Shown: piece after piece, positions 44,787 to 61,467 of the stretch
Numbering within the stretch: position 1 is the stretch's first letter
Layout: each line of letters opens with the position of its first letter
Origin: Tillus elongatus
Lineage: Eukaryota > Arthropoda > Insecta > Coleoptera > Cleridae
Reading direction: 5' to 3'
Assembly (NCBI GenBank): GCA_964006375.1
Contig: OZ023269.1
Span: 60,646,968-60,710,967 of the forward strand
Length of the DNA: 64,000 bases
Notes under the pieces: generated by a model
Database searches by the model: none
Told to the model about the DNA's origin: nothing
Seen by the model: only the letters and a program-made list of their open reading frames with translations
Program-made: the position numbers and the translations under genes

Positions 44787-46212
44787 TTGCTATGGTATTT
44801 ATATTAGTATACCTGCAAATATTTATTTTAGAGCTGAGAACATATATCTTAATCATCAGGTTGGGTTCATTATAATTACAGCTAGCTTCTACTAATTAAA
44901 ATTCATTAATATGTGCTATTTAAATTCATTTATTGTTTTTTTTACTTGATCAAAAATTTATTTCGCTTTGCACAGATGGCTATACAACAATTTTACTGAT
45001 TAATTATTAACGAAAAACAATGCTTCTGGTTAATTACAATCTGTTATACATTCCATTTAATTCATTACATAAATTTTACGGTGTCTATGTGACACACATT
45101 AAATACAAACAGAAACATTTAAAGCATTCATTACATAAACATAAATTGAAAAATCCTATTAAAACATTCAGGTAACATTATAAATCATTACACAATTACC
45201 GGTTAAACATTGATGTAACATAAGCAATATACATCGACAATTCTACAGAGATCACAGTCTCTTTCTGTTCATTTCAAGCAAATTTTTGCTTAATGAAATT
45301 TATTGGCACTCAATCTTTAATTGGTGCTGTTAAAATGGTGAAATTCAAACCGCACTGATCAATTTAGGAAAAGAAAACACTTACTGAAACATTTTCCATT
45401 GGATTATATATTGTTTTTCCATTATTGCTGTCCATTATTAATTATTATTATTTTTCCAATTTGTCCATGCCATATTTTACTGCCCATTTATTGATTATTA
45501 ACGGATTTAATTTATTAACATGTTGATATATTCCATATTCGTAGCACTCTGGAGGTTTTTTATAATCTCCCTTCGAGGCACTCTGGAATCTCTTATGTCA
45601 ACTTACATAATGATGACGATGATCACATGATCTGGTGAAATGATGCTGATGAATTCACTGGATGGAAAAGACCCCGGACACTCTCGGACTCTTGCTTTTA
45701 TTAACTTTCTTACAGGTGAAAAAACGCTATTGTTCATCAAACCACCTGTGTTTGAGCTTTCCGTCAAACCTTTAGTGTCTTTTTACGTTTTTTTCTTGCG
45801 CGCACATATACCTTAATACTACATAAAGTTCTGTTTTTACAAATGACCTCTGCTCTTTTAATACATCGAGCCTTTAGGTAGCTTGGTCATACCTATTTTT
45901 ACACACAATAAATCAACAGAATTGCATTTATTAGCCAAAATCTCATTCTCCCTACAAAAACTGAAGCATTGTTCTTGGTTTCTTTACGGATATTTCTAGA
46001 ATATATATTTTTTTATTACTCGAATGAAACTTAACATCGAGGGTTGCTACATGGGTCACTGACATTCATGTCGGGCGTTGACATCTCATGCTAAACTCTT
46101 TCGTTGCTACATTAGGGTGTATACGTTTATTTTATATGTACTAGGATGTATAAATTTCCCGTTTTCCCATTAAAATTTCGTAATCTTTCCTATTATTTGC
46201 TATCTATAGCAA
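44787..46212. mobile_element. Non-coding insert with TA flanks in the right arm
   Basis: Absent from the left arm, where GATACATATATACATA-type sequence is continuous. Begins TTGCTATGG and ends CTATAGCAA, short imperfect inverted ends, with TA on both sides. 1,426 bp with no recognised gene. Could be a non-autonomous Tc1/mariner-type or other TA-targeting element. Confidence 0.6.
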
Positions 46213-46625
46213 TATATACATATAAAAATTGAAACTGACCCCGGATATGGGTTCTAGGGGTCCTAGTTCGCGCTCATTTTTTTAAATAAGATTCAAAAGT
46301 CGGGATCTCCCCAATAGTGGATTTTTTCGAAGAAACTTCACTAAAAAGCGTTCGGGTGGTTCTCTGCAAATTTAACAAATAGACACTTAAATGTAACAAT
46401 ATTATGTTTTTTACATTATTTGTAGATGCTGTTGGACCTATTTTTAGATATATTTGATACAGGCAAAAATATATTAAAAAGTATAAATATTTATTACATC
46501 TTATTCAATGAAAGAATACAACCCGACAACACTGTATGCGGTATTTACGATTCTAGTCCATATCTTGGCTGCGCCGTTTAGAATGCGCCGTGTGACACCC
46601 TAAGTTCAAAGATTACCGTGTTCTA

Positions 46626-47152
46626 TGGTACATAAGACAAGGCGAAAGGGAAGATGCAAAAGGAAAGGGGTGAATCGAAGGAAAAGATTCAAATGGAAAA
46701 AAACCTAAACTGTTTTAATTTTGATGAGCACATGTGCCTAAGTTTTAATTATTAAAGTTTACTAACCTCTCACATGCCCAAAGTAACAATTCCCATGAAG
46801 TCTTGGTTTTCTCACAAAAATAGTGTACTACCAAAAGAGAAAAACCATTTGCTTATGTAGAATGTGTCCAAAATATCCTTCAATTGACCAAAAACTTTCA
46901 GAACAGCATTTACTATCTTTGACCATGCAGTGAAAAGTGAAAGTTTCTTATCTGTCCTTTATCAAAATTGACAATTCCACAATTGTTCAAAGAGAAAATG
47001 AATATATCAGAAAAGGATATATTGACAGTTGATTAGTCAGATGTCAACCAAATCCCCTAAAGCAAAATGTAGACAACAATCTAATGATAAGAGAGTGATT
47101 GTTTGGTTATAAATTTTTGTTTTGAATTTTGTTTGAGTTTTAGAATGTAACA
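46626..47152 (-). repeat. 5' LTR of Gypsy 2, right piece
   Basis: Aligns with 29,215-29,783 of the intact LTR (start TGGTACATAAGACAAGGCG, end AATGTAACA), minus about 85 bp near 46,765. Confidence 0.92.
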
Positions 47153-47329
47153 TATGGAAAATGCATAAATAGAAAAGATTTGTAGATTCGCTCCAACATA
47201 AACCGTAAAACTTGGCACTCCGCATTTGCGCAATGATTCTTACTGCAAACTTCCCGACTGCAAGCCGCATGACTACAGCTAGCCAATGAATGACATAGTG
47301 ACGTGAGAAACTAGTTTCGGCTTTGGTTT

Positions 47330-48000
47330 TAACTTTTAGTGACTGATATTTTGTCTTCTGTCCACTTTAGCATTTTATAACTTATTTGGGTTTGCTTTCA
47401 ACTTACGTTACCTAAAAGGTGAGCCCACTGTTTTAGAATTAACAATCATTTCATAACCTACTATAAAGTTCGCTTTTTACACTGCTATTTATATATAATC
47501 ACTTCTCTTTTTTCTCACACAACAGGTGGGTGTAGATGTTCTCATTAGTCCTATTGCTTACATGCATGTCAAATTATGTTCTTGCAACTTCTCTTTCTAC
47601 CTTCTAAAATATGAATTCTCTGTACATCAGCCCCAAGGATTGTGCTTTGCTTTCGACTTCCACAGAAGGTATGTTATCCGAATCAATGTAGTGCGACTCA
47701 GCTCCTGTTTTTTTTTTGCATTATCGCATGATCACTGTGACTTGACCATGGATGCGCTTACAGCCACTGATTAATACATGTCACCAGGATTTGGGTTTGC
47801 TTCCACATTTCCACACAAATTACGTTGCCTAAATGAATTGAGGGATCACTGAGTTGCTTTGTCTTTGCAACTGTGGGAAGTGCAGAATGTCTTTACCATG
47901 GAGATGCTTACCACCACTTCTCTGTACACCTGCCACAAGGTTTTCAGTATCCTTTCAACTTACATTCAAGTTCCGTTACACAATATAAAATGCGAAATAA
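47330..48000. repeat. Degenerate tandem repeat-like region
   Basis: A TTGGGTTTGCTTCCACAT and ACTTACGTTACCTAAA type motif recurs near 47,390, 47,650, 47,790 and 47,950 with CCATGGATGCGCTTAC-like spacers. It looks like an old minisatellite with units of roughly 150-200 bp. No protein is supported. Confidence 0.4.
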
Positions 48001-48842
48001 ACTGTGAATGAATTCTCATCTTACATGAATAACGTTAGTTGTGTGGAAAAATAGTTCCTTCGCCTATTGTCTTGATTAATGCCATCTTTACCGGTAAATA
48101 CACATTGTTTTTCATCTATATGTTAACAAGAAAAAATGATATGAAATATGCACTGCATCCCATCTCAAATTCCATAATTCATAGAAATACAAACTGGAAA
48201 TTTTTTAATGCACTATATAATCTAATTAACACACAACATGACATATGTGTCACAATATAGGTCTTTTTCTTGTTAATATATAGCCATATCTTGAGGCAAA
48301 TCTTTATGTGCCTTAATTAAGTATCTAGGTGGCCATGATTTCAACTCATTGATTTTAGAGTGTTGTCCCCATTTGACCGAATTTGTATATTCAATAGTTT
48401 CCGAGATACCTGTATATAGTGGTCTGTTCATGAAGTGGCACCTGGTATTAGGCTATTAAAATTTGTGGCAATGCCAAGAATTGTTATCTTTGTTTTATTT
48501 TTATGTTGACGTTACAAATTGTTTTAATAAATCTTATTCAGATACCTTTCTTTGCATTTATAAATACATACCTAACCTGGATAAATGTGAAATACTCGAA
48601 CTGTTGGCTCATTAAGTATCTGAACGTGAGTGCACAGGTCTATGTAGCCACTGGAATAATGACTGTAACCTACACAAGGGTGAGTGATTGAAGTTCAAAT
48701 TCTAACATATATGGCGTGTTGGGCTTATATGAAAATATATACAAGGCTAGTTAGATAGACGAAAATCAGTAAATTTTGAAGATAAATCAAATATTTCATA
48801 GTTTTGCATTTCCCTAATTTCTGTATTATTAAAAAATGTATA
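48001..48842. other. Spacer without a recognised gene
   Basis: About 840 bp. Short frames only, with no motif or repeat that I can support. Confidence 0.5.
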
Positions 48843-49900
48843 CAGGGTGTTTCGCATAAGAACCGACACAGAGCAGGGGTATGTAGGTAAACCTAAAATA
48901 AAGTGATTTAACGCAACTTTTGTTGCATCCTTGAGAAGTTATAAGTGGGGTTACAAATTTCGAAAAAAATCAAGATCTCCATAATACTTTAACTTAGAAA
49001 AACGAAATTTAGTACCCGTTCTAAGTGCAGCAAGAGAATTAATCAATGGTAAGTATAGAGTTCAATTGAGGAAATTAAAAGGGCTCATTAGGGGTGATGC
49101 ACCCTTAAAATGTCACAATTTTTTAACATATAGCGGATTTAATAAATTATTAATTCATTTTATGAGGAATTTAACTTAAACTTAAGTTGTTTATTTCAAA
49201 AAACTTTGTTTTCAAGAAAAACACGAACACTAAAAAAATATTTTATCAATATTACAAAAAATCATGAAAAATTCAATATTTGCCGATAAAATTATGTATA
49301 CGTCAAATTTGACACTCAGGAAAAAAGTGTGAATAAGTATAATTTATTAGAAAACGAATAAATAAAAAAATTGCTACCGATAAGTTATAGAAATTCTTCA
49401 ACATAATAATGCCATAGGCATCTCTTGATGTTTGATGATTTTAAGTTTTAAGTAACATTAATGAAATATGTCTTTAGTTATTCGGGTTTTTCTTGAAAAC
49501 GACAAAAGTTTTTTGAAAAGTTACAAAGTAAGCAAGTTTTAGAATTTACTTACCCATAAAATGAAGTAATATTTTCTTAATTCCGCCAATAGGTTAAAAA
49601 TTCTGCCACGTTTTATGGGTGCATCACTCATATTCAACACTTTGAAATGCTTCAATTGAACTCTACTCACCAACGATTAATGCTCGTGGTACACCAAAAA
49701 TGTGTACCAAATTTGGCTTTTCTCAGTTGCAGTATTGATGAGATATAGATTTTTTTCGAAATTTAAAGCCCCACATTGAAGGCCTAGTTGCAACTTCTCA
49801 GGGGTGCACCTTACTATAAAGCTAAGTTGCATTAAGTCACCATATTTTAGGTTCCCCTACACGGCCCTGCTCTGTGTCGGTTCTTATGCGAAACACCCTG
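48843..49900. mobile_element. Mariner-like foldback (MITE)
   Basis: Terminal inverted repeats CAGGGTGTTTCGCATAAGAA on the left and its exact complement on the right continue for about 37 bp (to CGACACAGAGCAGGG), then imperfectly for hundreds of bases. TA stands on both sides (48,841-48,842 and 49,901-49,902). 1,058 bp with no transposase. CAGGGTG ends plus a TA target fit the Tc1/mariner group. Confidence 0.88.
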
Positions 49901-49914
49901 TATATCTTTTTTTT

Positions 49915-50190
49915 GTAAAGCAATGTTCCCATGAGTATATGTATGAGCATTTTGAAAAGATTAAAATGTTCGTTGGAGATTTTCAGAACATACTGGGAGC
50001 TCCTAAGAATATTATAAATAACATTCTGAGAACCTTATTAGTATGACATAATCTGTCCCATTGTCATGTTCATACAATATTCTATACATATATATTGTAC
50101 TTTGTGAGAATGTTCTGGGGATGTCTGAATATTCTTTCGAAACATTCCTGGTATATTCTCAGAATGTGTCTGTGCTGTCTGAGATTACTA
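49915..50190. repeat. Subterminal palindrome cluster, right copy
   Basis: Many AGAATATTCT/AGAACATTCT near-palindromes (for example TTCTGAGAACCTTATTAG and ATTCTCAGAATGTGTCTGTG), ending in CTGTGCTGTCTGAG. Inverse relation to 26,797-27,065. Confidence 0.5.
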
Positions 50191-50429
50191 ATTCTTTTAG
50201 AAAAACTATATCTCCGTTTGATTTCATTATATTTTTCTTTCCCGGGTACATAGAGTGAATGTGGAACTAAAATAATCGGAGAGAGTCGTCAAAAGGCGAC
50301 TTAGAACTTTTCTTAATAAGAGGGCGATTTCTCTCTATTTAATTTGAAAAATGTATAGTGTTTTACGTTTCTATGTAATATTTAAGTATGACATTTAAAT
50401 GTCATGCTTTTATCATAATCATCACATAA

Positions 50430-50620
50430 AATTCATTAATTACGCAACAAAATTTCGGGAATGCAGCAAGTGCATTATAGTAGTGAATTTTCATAAGAAT
50501 TGTACTCTATTATTATACGGCATATTACTAAAATTAATACTTAAAAACTTACACAGACCTTGAAGATCGATTTTAGAGGTCCTAGTACGCGCACATTTGA
50601 AGAATTCTTTTCAAAGTTTT
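50430..50620 (-). repeat. Dispersed (TA)-core repeat, diverged copy
   Basis: Contains ATGCAGCAAGTGCATTATAG and TAGAGGTCCTAGTACGCGCA, the two landmark ends of the repeat family, brought close together without the (TA)n core. The following 50,621-51,190 holds no gene I can see. Confidence 0.65.
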
Positions 50621-51189
50621 ACCATCGATATCTCTCTACTATCAAAAAAATCTTGTGTTCTAACTCCTTTTGAGAAAAATGCCCAAAACTCAATTTTCTC
50701 TGAAGCTAAAAATTAAATTTTGCTATATCTATAGATACATGTAAGGCTCTTGAAAAGAAACTTGTATTACAAATTTCATTAAAGTTACAAAAGCTTTCCA
50801 GAAGGAAACTATTCATATTTAGAAAAGTATCTGTAAATTATAAACTTAGCAGTTATTTTTCCTTATTAATCGCCTGAATGATTTCGTTTTAGTCAACCTA
50901 ATCAAACCGGTTTTTTTTCAATATCAACAATAACAAATATCTGCTGACAATTATAACTTCAGACTTAAAGGTGACAAAGTTGTCCAGGCGTTGTAAACAA
51001 AAATTAGATCTTGTTCAAAACGTATGAAATCTGCACACTATTGCTCCTCCAAATGTCAAAATAAAATAAAACAAAAAACCATACATTCATCGAGCCGGAA
51101 TCGATCACGCAACCTTATGCGTAGAAGACAAGCCAATTTCAAAATATTTATTTATAAATCATAGGTACAAAATATTACAATATGTTAGG

Positions 51190-52900
51190 TAGGAAGCTTT
51201 AGTCTATAAAGTGCTGCGCTTTTTTCGGTCAATGGTTTCAAGTCTTGTTGGTATGACTTTTTCCACTATTTTACCAAGAGTGTTGAGAAGACTGATTGGT
51301 CGGTAGTTAGACGGATCTGTGGGATCTTTATGGGGTTTGGGAACTGGATTAAGAGCTCTTTTTTATTGATGCGAGAAGTATTGGTAGAGAATGATGGCGT
51401 TTATTATGTAGATTTGTTATTCGCTAGCTGTTTAATTATGGTTTTGATTTCGGTGGGGTTTGTTTTCAGGTTTTAAATTTGGGAGGATGGTTGTGGCGGG
51501 AGTTCTGTGTTAATAGAATTTTGTACATATGCTGATATTTTCCTATGTTCTTGTTTCTCATTGTTTAAAGTCGGCGAGAAGTTCTGATTTTTCGCTTATT
51601 GAGTAAACTGTACCATCATCTGTTTTTAAGGGGGGCAAAGTTTCGAATTTGTTTTTGAATCTTTTTAGGAATTTCCAAATTGAATTATTTTGATTGTCAA
51701 GGTTAGAGATAGTATTTGTCCAAGAGTTATTACGATACTTGGCGATTATTTGATTATTAATACGATTTAATTCATTACATTGTTGCTTGGTTGACTGGTT
51801 TGCTGTACGTTGCCATCGTTTTCGTAGCAAGTTCTTCTGTTTTATTAGGTCAATTACGTCCTAAGGAAGGTTTTCCTTAAACGGGTTAATATTTTTTGTA
51901 TCGGTGAAAAGTTTTATTGCTCTTTTAATTCTTTTTGTAAATTTCTGCATCTATCTGTTCATTTGATGAAATGGATGTATTTATAATAACTTGGCTGTCT
52001 AAGTAAGCTCTGAAGTTGTTCCAGTTAGTGTTGGCATATGAAATAATTTTTACAGCTTGTCTTTCTATGGGTGTGTTGTGGGCCTAAGTGAAAAATAAGA
52101 GTGTGTGCATTGGTGAGATTGGTAACATTTTTGTTAACAATAATGTCAATTATAGACGGGTTGTTGTTATCTAGGTAGTATGTTGGTTCATTTGAATAGT
52201 GTAAAGTTACGTCGTTTGAACAGGTTAAGTTGCACAACACGTTCCTGTTATTTCTAAGACAGTTCCAGGTATAATGTTTTGCGTTCAGATCTCCTACTAT
52301 CAAAACATTTCAAGAAATGTTAAAGATTTGCTGCAATTCGTCACAGCGCAAGTTGTTGCTTGGTCTATTATAAGCGGCTACAATATGTACTCCACTACCT
52401 AATTTACAATAGTGTAATATAAATGGAATGTTTACCTGTTGATAAGGAATATTATTCTTAATGACAATTGCCACTCTGCCCGAAGCATTTTCACTGGGAC
52501 AGTCATACCTTATAACTTTATAACCCCTGATAGAGATTTTCTCCGAAGGTTTGAGTTTTGTTTCGTTTATCAACAATATGTCCATGTTCAGTCGGCTTAG
52601 AAAGTTAATTAGTTCCCCTAGGTTATTTTTTATGCTATTTGCATTCCAGGTACAAATTTTGAGTTTATAAACCATAAATGTGTAGATTTCTAATACAATT
52701 ATAAACTATGTTAAATCTGTCTATTTTACTGTTAGTACTTTCAAGCTGGATGTTAAGATTGCTAAAAGTGTTTGATTTACATTAATTAGTGATTCAAGTT
52801 TGTTAAATTCACTACTTGGTTCTTTAATATTCCGAATACCTGTTGGAGGAGTGGGGTTCTGTATATTATTTTTCTGAGGCCGGCTTGTTGTCCATTACGA
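51190..52900 (-). mobile_element. Jockey-like LINE fragment
   Basis: Minus strand from right to left. An ORF1 tail (SEFNKLESLINVNQTLLAIL near 52,750) is followed by the ORF2 endonuclease from 52,675 (LKICTWNANSIKNNLGELIN, INETKL) and IVGDLNAKHYTWNCL near 52,300. FHLGPQHTHR stands where the SDH motif would be. A linker (51,830-51,558) with NNSIWKFLKRFKNKFETLP leads to the first reverse transcriptase segment, LNPVPKPHKDPTDPSNYRP and ISLLNTLGKIVEKVI, near 51,240-51,350. The rest of the reverse transcriptase is missing, so the copy lacks its 3' end. Confidence 0.85.
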
Positions 52901-53369
52901 AAAATTATGTAAAAAGTAGAAGTCTATTGTTAAATTCCATGGCCTACTGCTTTTTTAAGTCTTTTTTGTCATTTGTTTTCTGGTATTGGATTTCATAGCC
53001 TACTATCCTCAAAACGATTACTCTGTAAAAAGTGTCCTGATAATCTGCAAGTCTTAGACATGTCAGATCAACGCCTACTTAGATATTGAAGAAAAAAGAA
53101 ATCGACAAATTTTGTTTTTTCAAAATAACTCAAAAACGAAAAGAGGCAGGGCAAAATACAAGTAATATTTGGAACGATAATGAAATTCTACAAAACATTG
53201 CTAAAATAACCGTCTCCCTACCTCTAATAATAACGGAGATCGCAATACATTTCCATCCAGTTTGGGGCACACTGTATACCAGGTCTGGAGAGAAACCGTT
53301 ACAAATCGCAATATTACAATCGGTTTGTAGAAGTTTTTTCCTATAAATGTCAAATTCTAACCTATCTCT

Positions 53370-53702
53370 ATTATATCATCGACATATCTCAGCCATACCC
53401 GCGTAAAATACTCCACCGCTCCAGCAAAGTCACTCTGAAATCGGCTCATGACGAGTTCGCAAACGAACGGAGAAAATGGGTTTCCCATTGTAGTTCCTCT
53501 GTTTACCGATAAAACTTCCCGCCGACTCGAAAGAAACTCTCAGACATGCAACGTGAAGTTAACTTAATTATTCCTCCGCCTGCATGTCTGATAGCCGTTT
53601 ATTATGAAGCATGTCCCGAAGATACTGAAGAGCTATGTTGATGCTGGGGAACAACGACTTGACATCAAAAGAGATTAGCACTTCATTTGGTTTTAACTTA
53701 AT
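53370..53702 (-). pseudogene. Penelope-type reverse transcriptase fragment
   Basis: Minus strand: EVLISFDVKSLFPSINIALQ (first Asp motif), then after frame changes SVNRGTTMGNPFSPFVCELV and VWLRYVDDIIEIG with the YVDD catalytic box. About 110 codons of a second Penelope-like lineage unlike the one at 13.5 kb. The right edge joins the dispersed repeat at 53,703, and no nuclease domain is nearby. Confidence 0.8.
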
Positions 53703-53835
53703 ATCTTTTTTAGTGAATTTTCTTTAAAAAATTCACTGATGAGGAGATTTCGACTTTTGAATTTTGAAAAAATTCCTCAAATGACCGCGAAGTAGGCTCT
53801 CTAGAACCTATTATCAGGGTCAGTTTCAGTTTTTA
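53703..53835 (+). repeat. Dispersed (TA)-core repeat, first half
   Basis: Carries GAGGAGATTTCGACTTTTGA and CTCTAGAACCTATTATCAGG, then runs straight into the (TA)n tract, as the complete copies do. Confidence 0.8.
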
Positions 53836-53838
53836 TAT

Positions 53839-57480
<3,642 letters not shown>

Positions 57481-57967
57481 TCCTAGTGAGCTAGGTGTGC
57501 GCCGCATACCCTAAAATATAATTAAAATGTGCACAGTTAAATATGTTTTATTTCTTTTTCCCTTAGTCTTAATACACTACATATGTTATGACAATCGATT
57601 TAATTTACTTATTCGATTTCATAAATAGTCGGTTAATAGTGACTTGGAATGAAGTCGGCACCACGTCTTCATTCGGAAATATGAGTAGGTCAATAGCAAC
57701 TGGGAATGAATTCGGGTTAGGTGTGCGTTGTTATTTCCGAACAACTTCACTCGACAGAGCTGTATTGGTATACAATACAGTCCCCCACCCATGTGTTTAA
57801 AATAGTAAGGAAATACCATTCGTTTTAACACTGCAGTGAGCGGTAAAAATACCGCTCAAGACAAATGAATGGAACGCCGGTTTAACAAACGTTGTGATAG
57901 CATTATTTACAAACATTACAACTGCGCTTGCCTGGACCACAGTATTCTAGAATCCAAGACTATAATA
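57481..57967. other. Spacer without a recognised gene
   Basis: About 490 bp. Two short related stretches (AGTCGGTTAATAGTGACTTG and GTAGGTCAATAGCAACTGGG near 57,630 and 57,685) suggest a small tandem repeat. Nothing else is supported. Confidence 0.45.
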
Positions 57968-58105
57968 CATTTTAGTAAATTTTCGTAGAAAAAATTCACT
58001 AATGGGGAGATCTCGACTTTTGAATTTTGAAAAATTGTTTGCAAATGAGCGCGAACTAGGACCCCTAGAACCCATATCCGGGGTCAGTTTCAATTTTTAT
58101 ATATA
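57968..58105 (+). repeat. Dispersed (TA)-core repeat, first half
   Basis: TTTTAGTAAATTTTCGTAGA, GGGGAGATCTCGACTTTTGA and AGGACCCCTAGAACCCATAT, ending at TTTTTATATATAAG. The (TA) core has not expanded in this copy. Confidence 0.85.
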
Positions 58106-58489
<384 letters not shown>

Positions 58490-58689
58490 TATCGTACACT
58501 TTGAACGCATTTTATATGATACATCGCACAGTTTGAGCACGGTGTCGGAAGTGACATTGTCATGTATAGCACTCTTCAAGCACGTCAAGTGTCCAAACTG
58601 TTCAATGAGACACGTAACGTTCAGTTTGGACACCCGTTACGTATTCGTTTTCCTGAAGTGTCAGCATACCAAAATGAAAGTTGTTTGAA

Positions 58690-59314
58690 CAAAAATTGAT
58701 TAAATTAATCTGTATCTATTCAGAAAATCAATCACTTAAACAAAAATTTTTAATCTCCTGAATTATTATCTACCCATGTTGATCAATTTTGATAATTTGT
58801 TTATTCAGTTAAAATATTGTCTACTTTTTTATATCTTTACTTCCCCATCTTACAATGCTAAAAACAATCTATTTCATTAACGCCCTCTGATTTATTGGGT
58901 AGAATGAGCCATACTATTGACTAACATTAGAATGTTAATTTTAGTTGAAATTCAGAACAAACAATCTTCTTTGTTTCTTTCTTTTGGCTCATGTATGTTA
59001 ATACGCCAAATTGACAATAATTGTTTTATTTTTACAATCAGAATTTCATAAAGATTAAAAACATCAAAAATTGACAGATCAAATTTGTTTAAAATTTAAG
59101 TAATTTGTTATTTTGTTAGTTATAAGTGAAAGTTCAGAATAATAATAATTGACACTTGATATGGCATGATCTTCACACCATCTAACGGTAAATAGCAGAA
59201 CTTCAATTATTTAATTACACTAGGGTAACATTTTGTACGTCAGTTCATGACTCTGATTACCCAGAGTTAGCAAAGTTTGGAAGGGGGGTTAGGGATTATG
59301 TATACTTTTTTTCG
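58690..59314. other. AT-rich spacer
   Basis: About 620 bp of AT-rich DNA. No gene or clear repeat seen. Confidence 0.5.
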
Positions 59315-59357
59315 TTAACGTCGGCCTATTTCCGCACTATGGCCAATCACCAATGCC
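59315..59357 (-). mobile_element. SINE 3' remnant
   Basis: AACGTCGGCCTATTTCCGCA followed by CTATGGCCAATCACC is the reverse complement of the 3' body of the tRNA-SINE at 36,805. Only about 40 bp remain. Confidence 0.7.
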
Positions 59358-59364
59358 ACTACTC

Positions 59365-60645
59365 AACTATAATTATAAGTTGAGTTCACTGTGTACAGGT
59401 TCCCATTGCGACATAACCTTTGTTAAAATGGGCCTAGTTTATTATATACGCCAGCAGCTGAGTTTAAGCGCTCATCTGCTGACTACCGACACGTTTCAGC
59501 GGTTGGAGACAGATGAACGAAATCTTGACTTCAAGCACTATTTTGTCAAGTTTGTTCTTCACTCCGCGCTTTAAGAAATTGGCAACAGTTGAGTTCCAAA
59601 AGAAACACAGCGGGACTGGTGACGCATTTTGTTGACACAACTATTCAACTGATGGCGCCTAGTGAACTCAGCCAATCTTCCGTTTATTGGTGTATAATAA
59701 TATATAATTCAAACAAAAACACATATCGACGCAGACGGTTGTACCCTAATCAAATATTATTAAAATTCGTTTACGTTAATACTATTTGTTCTAATCATAA
59801 GTCATGTCGTAATCGTACATCCTAACGTGCAACTAATAACTAACCAATCAAAGAATGTCAAAGAACTAACCAATCAAAGAGCGCCATCTGTCAATGGGAT
59901 AGATTAAAACAAGAATTTATTAATATTTTCCGTAAATCTACAGCAAAGTTTTCTAGAAATCTGTTATAATGAATCAGGTGTCTAGAATAACATAATAAAA
60001 TCGAATCAGAATATAGACTATAAAAATAAAAATGTTCTGCCTGCTTTAACTCTCAGTTGAGGCACATTTTTTACCGTACTTCCCACGCTTGGTTTGGAGT
60101 CTAGAAAATTGTTAATACAACCGATGATCACTCGTTTGGCGATTTTTCAGCTATTGAAAGCAAATTTCTAATGAAAATCCAGTTATTATTTAGTCTTTTA
60201 ACGTTGTCTTAGGGATATTTCTATAATGCTTGTTATGAATATGAAGAATAAAGCGTGAATGCTATTTCTCTATTGTATTGTACACTATTGACAATGATAA
60301 AATAAATTCTTGTGCTTGAAATCATTTTGGCCGATTGCTTACATACTACTGACATACAGTAACGATACCTAATAGTTTTCATTTTTTCTCGTCATTCAAA
60401 CAGGTACTTACACATGTTTTTTTTTAATTTAGTAAGTCAATACATTTTCTGATGTGTTTTCACATTATTTGCTATTTGCTTTGGAATGAAAAGTATAAAA
60501 TATTAATTCACAATTTATACATGCCTCCGTAACCTTCCTCTACGACATAACATTTTATCCAGTAAGTAAATGCAGAAAATTGTGATTTTTCATCTATACA
60601 ATGATTTATAGGAACTGATTTGGTCAAATAATACTCATTTTAAGA
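59365..60645 (+). repeat. 1.25-kb direct repeat, copy 1
   Basis: Matches 62,100-63,342 along its length with moderate divergence. Shared landmarks are TGTGTACAGGTTCCCATTGC, GCGCCATCTGTCAATGGGAT and GAACTGATTTGGTCAAA. Non-coding. Could be two copies of a repeat family or an old segmental duplication. Confidence 0.85.
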
Positions 60646-60716
60646 ACATCAAAAAAGATTCACTCTTTTATTTTTTAACATTCTTAAACCTTATAGTAGG
60701 CTACTGCGAGCTTTCA

Positions 60717-61177
60717 CAGGGTTCCCACTAAAAACAGCACATCAATTTCCCTGACTTTTCCCTAATTTTCCTGACATGCCAAAATATATTTTCCCGACTT
60801 TGATCTTTTACAATTTACCCCCAACAAGTGCAACGCTACACTACTACAAAATACAGTAGGTCCTCGCGTCATGGCGGAAAACACTTCCCCATTTCAAATA
60901 CAAAGCGACCATTGAACGCACAACTAAAGAAAAACAAATATTGTGGTTTTGTGGAAAAATAAATCATTAAGTAAATGGTTCAGAATTTCACAAAAAGCAA
61001 ACATATTGTTTCAATTATTTATCATAAAAAGGCAATAAATAATTTTTCCCTAACAGGGACAAAAATTCCCCGACTCTTAGTCAATATTTTCACAATTTTC
61101 CCTGATTTCCCTGAAAAGAATTTTTCTTCTACAAATTCCCTGACTTTTCCCGGTTTTCCAGACGAGTGGGAACCCTG
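60717..61177. mobile_element. CAGGGTTCCCACT-type MITE
   Basis: Left end CAGGGTTCCCACT, right end AGTGGGAACCCTG, with CCCTGACTTTTCCC-like repeats near both ends. TTTCA flanks both sides (60,712-60,716 and 61,178-61,182). The termini resemble hAT-group elements, but those make 8-bp duplications, so the superfamily is uncertain. No transposase. Confidence 0.75.
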
Positions 61178-61214
61178 TTTCAATTACTACTGATTTTGCA
61201 AGTAATTTGTTTCA

Positions 61215-61455
61215 CTAAGTGAAGATTAGAACCTGTGATGAGCACTGATAAGTACACTTGGAGAACCCAAATCACCACAACACCTCTTTTTAAAGATCTG
61301 AAGCTCACTTAACTAACAAAGTTAGCGTCATCAGAGGATGTAAAATTCTCACTGCTTGAATTTTTCATTCTCTGATGACTCTAACTTTGTTAGTGAAAGG
61401 ATCGTCAGGTCTTTAAATAGATGTGTTGTGGTGATCTGGGTTCTCCAAGTAAACT
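61215..61455. mobile_element. Small foldback element with 12-bp flanking duplication
   Basis: TAATTTGTTTCA stands at 61,203-61,214 and 61,456-61,467. Within, 61,250-61,345 and 61,365-61,455 are inverted copies (CTTGGAGAACCCAAATCACC against GGTGATCTGGGTTCTCCAAG). About 241 bp, non-coding. Confidence 0.75.
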
Positions 61456-61467
61456 TAATTTGTTTCA

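Larger units (their letters stand above)
41253..46617 (-). repeat. Right inverted arm of the giant foldback
   Basis: Reverse complement of 36,100-39,665 with two extra parts. A block in left-arm orientation carries a tandem array (43,389-44,400). A TA-flanked insert lies at 44,787-46,212. The 41,650-43,297 stretch is almost identical to the complement of 37,385-38,990. Confidence 0.9.

Noticed and set aside
47526..47774. 82-codon Cys/Phe-rich ORF
   Set aside because: It falls in the degenerate repeat region and shows no recognisable domain or splice context.
60975..61193. 72-codon ORF
   Set aside because: It is contained in the CAGGGTTCCCACT-type MITE and runs through its terminal repeat.
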